NCBI GenBank assembly: GCA_009733775.1
Contig: WOGZ01000157.1
Location: forward strand, 1 to 64,000
Source of the DNA: Alectoria sarmentosa
Taxonomy: Eukaryota > Ascomycota > Lecanoromycetes > Lecanorales > Parmeliaceae
Reading direction: 5' to 3'
DNA: 64,000 bases
The translations under genes were made by a program, and so were the position numbers. Under the pieces are notes generated by a model. The model made no database searches, had not been told where the DNA came from, and saw nothing but the letters and a program-made list of their open reading frames with translations. Positions 55,666 to 64,000 of this stretch are shown in pieces (the first letter of the stretch is position 1; every line of letters begins with the position of its first letter).

Positions 55666-57284
55666 TCAAGCCATAACCTCCCTCTGCGACGGTACCGCTT
55701 TCTCCTCGCCCGCATACGCATCTGCGTCATGGCCCATAGCCTCCCTCCTGTGCACGACAGCCGCCACAGCGTCATCACCCGCTGCATCGTACATATCTGA
55801 ATCATGCGCGACGCCGAATTTGTGACCGAGTTTCTCGGGTCCGGCAAGGGCGAGGATGATCACGTAGGCGAAGACGCAGCCCATGAAAATACAGATGACT
55901 TTACCGTAATCGTATCGCTTAGTCTTGACGCCCTTGGCGCTGATCAGGGGGGAAAGTGGGAAACGCTCGCCGATTGTGCTTTCGATGGTTGAAGATGCGG
56001 AAGAGACGAGGTTGCCGAGCTGGTAGGATGTACCCACAACGAAGGTACGGAAAGAACCGGGTGATAATTCCATAAGGTGGATTGGGATGACGCCCCAAGC
56101 GCCTTGCACGCAGAATTGTTCGAAGAAAGCTGCGGCAATGATTTTGTGGCTGCTGGTGAACGTATACGGGTAGAGCAGGGCGCCGCCAATTATGGAGATA
56201 AAAATGATGCTGAAGCGACGGCCAAAGATCTGGGAGGAGTAGCCGACGACTGTACCGCCTGTCATGGCGCCTAGATTCGCGACCACTTGGGTGACGGTGA
56301 CGGCGTTGTCAGAAAATTCGAATTGATTCTCCAGCATGAGAGGGTAGAGGTCTTGAGAGCCATGGGACATGAAGTTGAAGCCAGCCATCAGGAGGACGAG
56401 GTAGAGCAGGAGGATCCAGTGCTTTTTGAGCGCAACCCGACCTTCGGCAAGGAAGGTACTTGTGAGGTTGCCGCTGGCTTGGCGGACGGCGGCTCTGTCG
56501 TTGAAAGCAGAAGTCTCGGGGAGGCAGAGGCGGAAGATGATGATCAGGACGGGAGGACAGGCTCCGAACCAGTACAGAGGGCGCCAGCCGTGAGAAGTAG
56601 TATTTACTAAGCCTCGAGCGAAAGCTGTGGCCAGAAGGTAGCCAAATGCGTAGCCTTGTTGTAGCATGCCAGATATTAGACCCCGAGCTGCTTCTGGGCA
56701 ATCTTCGAGGGCAGTGGCTGCTGCATTGCCATATAAACCACCCATAGCTACACCGAAGAGGGCGCGGCATGCGAGGAATTGCTTGTAGGTCTGGCAAAAG
56801 CCGGTGCCGAGTTCGAGAACGATGAATAGGAGATTATTGACGACGAAGGGCCATTTTCGGCCGTACCTATCCGCAGCAATACCTGGGTCGAATGTTAGCT
56901 GGACGTTGTCATGCTTGGGAACGACTGTGTCTTGCCAAATATTATACTACCAACAGATCGAAACATGAGCACCAGCGTGATACCCCAGGTGATCTGAGTA
57001 TTCTCTTTCCCAAATTGCTTTGCGAGTTCCGGGACGGTAAGAGAGACTGTGAAGAAGTCGAAGGCATCCCAGGACCATGCAAAAAATCCGACGAGGAAAA
57101 ACAGCCATTGCTGAAGATTGAGCATGGCGAGGAGCTTGAAGGGATTCGGGGCCTTGTTCATTGGCGGCTTTAGGGTTGAGAAGCGCGTAGCGATGTATCT
57201 TCCGGCAGACATTTTTTGTAGGTCTGCCGTTTCAAAGCGAGGATCGGAGTCGCGCGACTCGTCGCGCTGCTTGTCGTAAACCAT
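55666..57284 (-). CDS. Jen1-like monocarboxylate/proton symporter (MFS)
   Basis: Two exons, complement of 56936-57284 and 55666-56882, total 1566 nt (521 aa). The 53-nt intron is GC-AG (donor GCAAGA, branch GCTAAC, acceptor CCCAG). It joins in phase to give Ile-Phe-Gly-Ile-Ala-Ala-Asp-Arg-Tyr-Gly-Arg-Lys, the MFS loop 2-3 motif. I start at Met 57284 (MVYDKQ). Jen1 hallmarks include Trp-Asp-Ala-Phe-Asp-Phe-Phe-Thr-Val-Ser and Gly-Gly-Leu-Tyr-Gly-Asn-Ala-Ala-Ala-Thr-Ala. The Jen1 signature NXX[S/T]HX[S/T]QDXXXT is present as Asn-Phe-Met-Ser-His-Gly-Ser-Gln-Asp-Leu-Tyr-Pro-Leu, with the last Thr replaced by Leu. Known members import lactate, pyruvate or dicarboxylates at the plasma membrane and are usually repressed by glucose. 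Confidence 0.9.
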
Positions 57285-58929
57285 CGTGGATGCAGATGTG
57301 AGGGAGGTGAAATTGAGAGGATGGAGGAAAATCAAAGATGGAAGAGTGGAACGGATAAATGTCAGTAGTTATGTAACGGCGATATGCGGGGCAGTGACAC
57401 CCATTCAATGGCGGGGGAGGGGCCGGAGGGCTAGACTACATCAAGCTTCCACTTAGCCTAAAGTTACCTGTCTTCCCTTGGAGCGAGAAGCGACCGTTGA
57501 GGACTGCCGTGAAATTGACTTCGATAATAGGCCATTCGAGCCTCTTTTTTCATTCAACATGCCACGAGGAAGATGGAATATGGAGGTGTTGCACGCGTTC
57601 AGAAACGTGAAACCTCTCTCAAGATTAATCTTTAACTGGCTTCTCATGCTGCTTCTGCTTCTTTCTGCTAGGATCAGACTGTACATCGTAGAGAAGGAAC
57701 CTTGTGGAGATAGCATGCGCAGATCAAAGCATCTTGCTTGACAAAGAGAATAGATAGCATTATTGAAAGAATGTTACCTCCCTCAGTACTACCACTAGTC
57801 ATAGCACCAAGATAGTATATTTCAAATCAGCGTGAACTTCAGAGATCTTTCCACCCACCGGCAGCTGCGAGGACCTCGTTCTTCTCTCCTGCGATAGAGC
57901 ATATACCGCGGAACTGCTCTCCACCTGGCTAGGTGACATAATGTCGACCAAGATATGTGACTTAAAAGCTAGACATGAATACCGCGAACACCATGGTCCT
58001 CATGGAAGGCCAGATCAAGCTGCTCCGATTTCTCCCTTGTCAAAGACCGCATGCTTGCAAGGAACAGGCCTGTTGGAGTCCAGAATTCTTCCAGAAAGTT
58101 CTTAGCAGAGGTTTCCTTCTCCTCTGTGGCGCTCCGGCTGAGTCTGCAGCCGTTCCGGATAAATCTTTATGCTGTGGAGTAGATCGTAAACTTGCGGCGG
58201 TACAGATGGTGTCGTGAATAAATCCCCGGATACTCAATGTCTTTGAATACTTTGTGCAAATCATGCGCTTTACTAGTGAATGCACAAATGTCCAAAGTAC
58301 TTATCCTTATCCGAGCCATCTGCCGACCCTAGAGATTAAAAAAGTTGTTCCACAAGAATTCGAAATAGAGATTAGAAATTGCAACTTATGAGAATCGAAT
58401 TGTGGTAGAAATCTTGGTGGGAGGCAGACATTTGAGAGCCGGACTTATCGGACATTGCATAATTACCTGAAATCTGCCAAGACGGCCTGATACTACCCCG
58501 ACTCAGCGGTCCTTAGCTCGGCCTAGCTCCGAATCCTCAGCCCGAAAAGTCCGCAGTTCCTCCGTCAGAATACAAATCAAACTGGTCTCCATCTTCTCAC
58601 ACACTACACTGGTCTTGTCAACGATATGTCCGAGCGAGAACAATCACCGTCGTGTCCGGCAATGCCATCGCCATTGCTGCGCGGCCATGATGGCGACGTG
58701 TATAAAACGATGGCTGTTCCAGGCAGAAATGACACATCTCCAGAAAACGAGCCGTCCACTCTATCACCCAGATACAGTAAATCTGCCACGTGGCGATTAG
58801 TGCCTAGCACACGATTAAAGTCTTTGGTCTATGTCCTCGAGCGCCAGATACCTTCGCCCTCTCCCCAGATCCTTCAGATTCTCCAGGACTCCAAGCCCCC
58901 TGAGCAATATTGAGTTACCAGAACCCGCA
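57285..58929. other. 1.6-kb divergent promoter region with a possible uORF
   Basis: It separates the Jen1-like gene (-) from the NAD(P)-binding gene (+). A 95-codon open frame at 58626-58913 ends 16 bases before the ATG at 58930 in a different frame. It could be an upstream ORF or leader if the transcript starts that far up. No other gene is seen. Confidence 0.45.
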
Positions 58930-59701
58930 ATGGCAAACAGCAAGCCTCTTATTGCCTTTTACGGCGCAACAGGTGGCTGCACCCTTGCAGCCCTCGTCCC
59001 CGCTCTCAAAGCTGGATATGGTTGCACTGCTCGTAAATCTTCCCTGCATTCATTTCTGCTAATAATTAGCTGACTCCCCATCAGTCGCCCGCACCCCATC
59101 CAAACTCAGCGCCCTCCTTCTCGGAAAGGGCGTCCCACAATCCGCCATTGACGCCCGCCTCACCATCACCAAAGGCGACGTCTTCAACGCCGAAGACTGC
59201 AAAAGATCCCTAACTCTCAACGGCCGCACCGCCGACATTATCATCTCCGGCGTCGGCGTCTATTCAATCGGCGCTGAAATCACAATCTGCACCGCCGCAG
59301 CCAACAACGTCCTCTCCGCCCTCCCTACCCTCCTTCCACCCGCCTCCGGAAAGAAATCCCTCTTCGCCGCCCTCTCCAGCACCGGCGTTTCGAACGGACC
59401 GCGCGATGTCCCGCTCCTGTTCGTCCCGATGTATCACTGGTTGTTGACGAACCCGCACAAAGATAAGAGGAATATGGAGAAGACGATTGTGGAGCAGACG
59501 GATAATTTTGTGATTGTGCGCCCAAGTCTTTTGACGAACGGGAAGGCACAAGGGGGGAAGAAGGTGAAAGTTGGGACGGAGGAGAAGCCAGTGGTGGGGT
59601 ATCTAATAAGTAGGGAGGATGTGGGACTTTGGATGTTCGAGAATCTGGTCCAAGGGGATGGGGCTAGGTATGCGGGGCAGAAGGTTAATATTACTCATTG
59701 A
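58930..59701 (+). CDS. NAD(P)-binding atypical SDR (NmrA-like)
   Basis: Two exons, 58930-59032 and 59085-59701, total 720 nt (239 aa). The 52-nt intron has donor GTAAAT, a TAGCTGACT branch and CATCAG acceptor. The join reads Cys-Thr-Ala-Leu-Ala-Arg-Thr-Pro-Ser-Lys, restoring the strand-2 basic motif (Ala-Arg-Thr-Pro-Ser-Lys) that binds NADP in this group. The Rossmann motif is Gly-Ala-Thr-Gly-Gly-Cys-Thr (14-20). Val-Arg-Pro-Ser-Leu-Leu is the conserved strand of NAD(P)H-binding proteins of the PF13460 type. No Tyr-x3-Lys catalytic pair is evident, so it may be a sensor, chaperone or reductase. Length fits the compact members. Confidence 0.8.
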
Positions 59702-60307
59702 TAGGGTGGTTTGCGTAGAGAGAAGGGTGGTGACGGGAACAGTAATTGTAGGAATAGGAAGGAAGGATTAATTGGGATGCGGGAGGAGTGGTGATTTAAT
59801 CTCTCGTTTGGATGGTTTTCTGAATGTGGCAGCAGAAAAATACAATATCAGAGCAATCTACCCTCATGACATCTTCTCGAGAATCTGACGACAACTTTTC
59901 ACCATTGAAACACAAACTTTCATCTCAGACTGGCGTCGACGGAATGACAGATTCTAGAGAAGATGCCCAGACGATCCGACCATCTCTCGCTCGGACCAAA
60001 CTCGTATTCACAGAAATCTAGAACTTCGCACTCAAAATCATCGAAATAAAGAGACTCGATGAGCAGCACTAGCAGAAATGCCGGGACGTGAATGCTCGAT
60101 TGGGTGAACAACGCTCATGAAAAGCGAGGAGTTCTCCGGGACTGGCCAAACACGTTGCTTCCTAAATCGTTAAACAGTCGTTAAACAGTCGTTAAATCGC
60201 ACGTCCTAAAAGGGAAGCAACTTCTCAGACAACAAAATCATCCTCATCCACAATCATTGCTGAAGCCTAAACCGGCAGATTGGTAAAGGGAAGCAAAAGC
60301 AAACTTC
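59702..60307. other. Spacer between convergent genes with small tandem repeats
   Basis: 3' ends face each other. It contains an 11-bp repeat CGTTAAACAGT (60168-60189, two copies plus a partial third) and the first copy of a duplicated 3' gene end (60209-60267). Confidence 0.6.
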
Positions 60308-60349
60308 TCAGAAATCATAACAATGCTCATCCTCATCACCGCTGAAGCC
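60209..60349. repeat. Partial tandem duplication of a gene 3' end
   Basis: 60209-60267 and 60285-60349 both read AAAGGGAAGCAA, then ACTTCTCAGA, then CATCCTCATC and end GCTGAAGCC, with small indels. The right copy contains the stop codon and last codons of the - strand gene at 60308. The left copy lies in its 3' flank. Confidence 0.75.
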
Positions 60350-61606
60350 GTATTCGCGATCATAGCCTCTGGGCCCAAGTGTGAAATGCCCGCCGTCACG
60401 ACCAAGACCAAAGGGAGCCCTTCGGCGGCCCGTGAATCCGTCCCTCATGCGGAATTGCTCGTCCCCATCTTCGTCGTCTGTGTCGTCTTCGTTGCGGTGG
60501 CCATGCCCTAGAGGGCGACCGTGGTAAGGGGGTACATCTGGATAGAGGATGTTCGCGGACAGACGGCGGCGAACAAAGCTTTCGTCTGAGAGTTGCCTCC
60601 CGATTTCTCCCATTCCTTCTTCTTCCTCTTCTTCTTCCTCCTCATATTCTGGATGATGGCGGGGTCTGCGGGGGGTGAAGACAGGTTGACCCTCGTTCTC
60701 AGGTACGTAATCGTCGTAGACCACAGGATGCCTTCTTCCCCGCAAAGACACATGGTCATCCCAAGGAAATCGTCGCCGTTCCGCTCTACCTCCGCGAAGA
60801 TCGTACATCCCACCTTCAGGAGATGGCGGGAAACCTTCAGCTATGGGGACTTCGTACACCAAACGTGGCGGGCCATCTCTTCCTCTAGGGAAGTCATACA
60901 ATCCGTGTCCGAGGACCTCACGTATCTTGTCCGAAGCAGGTGGCGGGCGGTTCCCGGGGTCTCGAACGTCGACGGTCTGGTGTGTGCGATGCGATGAGTG
61001 GCCGTGAACGTGGTCGTATCTTTGCCATGGGTATCGTTGCTGACCACGTCCATGAGCGCCACGTCCATCAGTCCTAGGCGGCCGACCAAGCCAATACTCG
61101 TCATTGCCGCCGTTTCTGTCTTCTGCACGTTGCTCGTACTGCGGCTCCTCGTGGCGTGGGCAGATCTCTTGCTCGAGTACCTTTCGAAGAGGGTGGTGCC
61201 AGTGGAGCCAGAGTTTGAATTCGGCTTCGTATCTTGCTTTGCGGTCTGATACGAGTTTGTAAGGGCTAGTGAATCCTTGACGCCGCCATTGCGCTCGCTC
61301 ATAATCGAATTGACGAATAATACGGTCCCATGTCAAACCATCTGGGACCCAGTCCGGACTCTCTGGGTCGTTTTGAAGCAATGGTTTTTGCTTGCTACCC
61401 AGATCTACGCTAACAGGTGTGTCACTGTAGAGCGCAGGATTCAGTTCGAAGTTTTTCCCGTTACGCAATATGCTGTGTGGGCGGTTGTAACTTCCGGGAT
61501 TTGTGCCGCCGCGCTGATTGTTTTTGATACGCTTGTCCATTTCTCTCATGCCCGCCTTCTTCATGAGCCACCTCGTGCCCGGTGCTGGGACTTTTTGGGG
61601 TGGCAT
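60308..61606 (-). CDS. Arg/Glu/Gly-rich disordered protein, unknown function
   Basis: A single-exon 432-aa protein from Met 61606 (MPPQKVPAPGTRW); an in-frame Met 16 codons upstream is less likely. The N-terminal 130 residues are basic with a Trp-rich helix region (Trp-Leu-His-Trp-His-His). From about residue 150 it is low complexity: Arg/Gly/Pro/His-rich with a run of nine Glu and an acidic Asp-Asp-Thr-Asp-Asp-Glu-Asp stretch. No known domain is seen. Composition suggests a nucleic-acid-associated or scaffold protein, but this is speculation. The last codons (Asp-Glu-Asp-Glu-His-Cys-Tyr-Asp-Phe) lie within a duplicated segment. Confidence 0.6.
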   Translation of the reverse strand: MPPQKVPAPGTRWLMKKAGMREMDKRIKNNQRGGTNPGSYNRPHSILRNGKNFELNPALYSDTPVSVDLGSKQKPLLQNDPESPDWVPDGLTWDRIIRQFDYERAQWRRQGFTSPYKLVSDRKARYEAEFKLWLHWHHPLRKVLEQEICPRHEEPQYEQRAEDRNGGNDEYWLGRPPRTDGRGAHGRGQQRYPWQRYDHVHGHSSHRTHQTVDVRDPGNRPPPASDKIREVLGHGLYDFPRGRDGPPRLVYEVPIAEGFPPSPEGGMYDLRGGRAERRRFPWDDHVSLRGRRHPVVYDDYVPENEGQPVFTPRRPRHHPEYEEEEEEEEEGMGEIGRQLSDESFVRRRLSANILYPDVPPYHGRPLGHGHRNEDDTDDEDGDEQFRMRDGFTGRRRAPFGLGRDGGHFTLGPRGYDREYGFSGDEDEHCYDF

Positions 61607-62573
61607 GGCGTAGAAAGAAACAAGATCAACGACTTGAAAGGCACTTTTGATCAATCAATTGCAAATTTGCTCTAGACGCCGGTCAATGAAGCGCTTAGAG
61701 GTGTTCGTTTACTTTTGGTGTAGAGTAGAAAACTTAGCCTGGAATCTAGGTGCCAACTCTTTAAGTAATAATGTAAAAGATTGTTTGGCATCTTCAGGTG
61801 ATGAACGAAAGTAGAGTAAGCAGTAGAAAAGCAAGCCATATAACCATTTGCAGGGCAATCGGAAAATGCTCCGGTTTCCTGCGCAATCAGGCATCCTTGG
61901 GCTGTCGTACATTTCATGTAGGCAGACTGGCCGAAGACAGGGCGATTGATTAAATCTGCGACGACCCGATAGATAGATATCAGAAACTCTAATGTTCAAG
62001 AGTAAGCCTGGGAAGAGAAGTTTTGAGATGTTTCTGCCACAGAGGGAAGCTCGGATCTTTATTGCCTCGCAATAGTAATTGCCTGGACAAAAAGACCCCA
62101 TAATGAGGGCGTTCACAACTGCTTGCTAGTAGCATTCGAGGCTACGAAATGACTTCTCATGTACAGCTTGCAGTCCCGACATCTTGCATGTGCATGTGAA
62201 ATAATATGTAATTTGCCAGCGCGCAAGTGTCGTGTGCCTCTCCGAAAGCGCGCCAGTGGGTATTTCTCATCACGGCTCTAAAGCTCTCAGGCCAAGCGCG
62301 ACTGGTCGAAACCTGCCCTTCTTTCCTACTGGCTCCACGATCTTTCAACATCTTCCTTCACTTGAAATCCTTTTGACAATTCCTGTACAATTTTATTCCC
62401 AAATTAAGAGCTAGCAAGCTTTGATCCTAGAGACGCTCCTCCAGTAATTACTCTTTCAACTGCAAGAACGGATCTCCAAATTTCTACGCCGAGACCCTGG
62501 TCAAAAGAGCCTGCTTGATCTGCTGCATTGTGAGATCGTCTGGTCCAATTTTTGCCACTTCGAAACCACAACT
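61607..62573. other. Divergent promoter region
   Basis: It lies between the disordered-protein gene (-) and the GYF-like gene (+). Short frames at 61709-62116 and 62157-62351 (-) have no motifs. Confidence 0.5.
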
Positions 62574-64000
62574 ATGCCTTCTCCATTCACCTCGAGCTTC
62601 GCCTCGGCAGCGGCAGGGAATATGTCAACTGAAGGGGGGTCCAATGGCCGCAATACTGGCAGCGGGGATTGGTACGTGACACCGTAGTGGTCTCCGCTCT
62701 CGGCACCGCTGTAACCCCTCTGTCACGCATGAACCTCACAATCTGATTTTCTAGGACACGCGCTCGCACAAACGGCGCAACCCAAACTTTTCGTCGACCA
62801 TCGGTTGCAACAAACCTCTCTCACCAAAAAGAGAGCAGCCAGTCCAACATCAACTCTACGCCCTCGAGCGCCAGTGTCTATGTTCCCCCACACATGAACT
62901 CAAGCTACCAATCATCCTACAATCGCAACGGCTCATCTACAGAAAGTCGCTACTCGAAGGATCAGCTGCTCGACTTGTTCAGAACGCAAGAGAGGAATGG
63001 ATTTTCAAGCACGAATGTCAATGAACTCTTCGTCGACGGCTGGAGTCCAGGTGCCGTGAACGGGACGAGCAATGGGGGATGGGGTAAGAGAGATGAGAAT
63101 AAGGATGTCGTAGGGCCAGATATCTGCTGGGATCATGAAGGTAGCGTTGGTCCCATGGCATTGCAGGAGATGAGCGAGGAGGAGAAAGAGGTATATCGAA
63201 TTGCGGCGGTGGTTGCATGGAAGTTGGTGCTTGCTGATAAGGAGTCTAGGTCTTCTCTACATCCGTCAATTCGCCACTGAAACCGCCAACTCAGAGCGCT
63301 AACAAGGACGGTACGCCAAACAATGGCAACGCCAACCGGCGGACCTCCATCACACAATCTCAGAATGCTATGAATAATTCTCCATCCGTACGTCCTGGCG
63401 CTCGACGCCGGGAATCTGGTGGCGATCTCTTACAGAATCCATTGACTTCTCCGACCAGCAATACCAGGTTTTCAAGAGAAGAACCCAGTATCTCTTCACC
63501 TCCCCCATCCCTTCTTCGACGCAAAACAGACTTTAGAGACAACTTTGGACCGAGCTTGGAAGACAGGGATAAAGAGAGTATTGGTCCTGGTGTTGCTTCG
63601 GCCTCACCCTTTGGCTCGTTAAGAAGGACTAGCACACAGCCAGTAAGCGCTGGTATCAACGGACCCTCGTCGCCTTGGTCTGGCGCTCCACCTTCAGCAG
63701 GGTTCTCGCCGATGGGAGCTTTCGGCAATTTCGCTATTGGTAGTGGGTCCTCCCAAACTCCAACAGCAGATGAAAAGAAGTCTGGATTTGGCAGCGTCCG
63801 CGGTCAGAGTCGATTCAAAGGCCTTATGGGAGCTGGAAGTCCTGAGGATGCGGCATTAAAGGTGAAGGAGAAGGCATCGATGAACAGTCTGGAGCGTTTG
63901 GCAGAGTCACCGAATGAGCCCACCCAGGCGCAATGGGCAAATGACCGCACGGCACTGCCCAGGAACATGCATGCAGATTTATATGGAGACGAGGATGACT
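62574..64000 (+). CDS. GYF-domain (Smy2/GIGYF-like) protein, 5' part, cut by window end
   Basis: Exons 62574-62671, 62755-63190 and 63250-beyond 64000. Intron 1 (83 nt) has donor GTACGT and acceptor TTCTAG. Intron 2 (59 nt) has donor GTATAT and acceptor TCTAG. Both join in phase, and the frame stays open to the window edge. The visible part is the disordered N-terminal region: Thr-Phe-Arg-Arg-Pro-Ser, Tyr-Val-Pro-Pro-His-Met, then Tyr99-Ser-Lys-Asp-Gln-Leu-Leu105-Asp-Leu-Phe, Val-Asp-Gly-Trp-Ser-Pro, Ile-Cys-Trp-Asp-His-Glu, and Ser-Val-Asn-Ser-Pro-Leu-Lys-Pro-Pro. This matches my recollection of the N-terminus of filamentous-fungal GYF proteins. The GYF domain itself would lie beyond the window. 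The family acts in mRNA fate and vesicle traffic through proline-rich ligands. Confidence 0.72.

Noticed and set aside
1..64000. tRNA, rRNA or CRISPR features
   Set aside because: No cloverleaf-like B-box pairings, rRNA-like blocks or regularly spaced repeats were recognised by eye; a covariance-model scan would be decisive for tRNAs.

Overview
This is a stretch of filamentous ascomycete (Pezizomycotina) nuclear genome. The evidence is short GT-AG introns of 50-215 nt with CTAAC/CTGAC-like branch sites, fungus-specific protein families (Och1-like GT32, Jen1-type carboxylate transporter, PigL_N/ankyrin proteins, F-box and LPPEIRNxIY proteins), and a two-compartment layout in which an extremely AT-rich transposon block abuts a gene block of normal base composition. 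A leotiomycete is my guess from the protein flavour, but this is not proven.

Positions 1-16448 form an AT-rich block destroyed by RIP-like mutation. It contains two nested Ty3/Gypsy LTR retrotransposons whose boundaries can be read to the base. The outer element (592-14967, + strand) has 260-bp LTRs and a GAGCG target duplication. The inner element (6662-13670, - strand) has 204-bp LTRs and an AAAGC target duplication, and it interrupts the outer one. Protease-linker, reverse transcriptase and integrase remnants are readable in both, with catalytic Asp codons turned into Asn codons and Trp codons into stops. Next to the outer element lies a 193-bp tandem duplication, followed by further AT-rich DNA. 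Base composition changes abruptly near 16449.

Positions 16449-64000 are the gene block. In order it holds: an ankyrin-repeat relic; a GT32 mannosyltransferase-like protein (-); a small secreted Cys protein (-); an NmrA-like reductase (-); an amidohydrolase/decarboxylase (-); a RING-type protein whose last zinc ligand lies in a second exon (+); an LPPEIRNxIY protein with an acidic minisatellite (+); a kelch-like protein with a nine-copy 27-bp minisatellite (-); a secreted protein with a deaminase-like CxE...C...C pattern (-); an 899-aa SGNH lipase/esterase with two C-terminal Cys modules (+); a small AT-rich island; an F-box protein (+); an acyltransferase-3 pseudogene with two in-frame stops (+); a doubtful poly-Glu membrane protein (-); a five-exon PigL_N/ankyrin protein (-); a small membrane protein (-); a large decayed fungal pseudogene (-); a Jen1-like MFS transporter with a GC-AG intron (-); an NAD(P)-binding NmrA-like protein (+); an Arg/Glu-rich disordered protein whose 3' end is partly duplicated (-); and the 5' part of a GYF/Smy2-like protein running off the window (+).

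The genes do not form an evident metabolic cluster. The shared themes are RIP-type decay, including nonsense-riddled genes far from the repeat block, in-frame repeat expansion, and secreted or fast-evolving proteins next to repeats. Gene models were spliced by eye, using reading-frame continuity across introns as the test.
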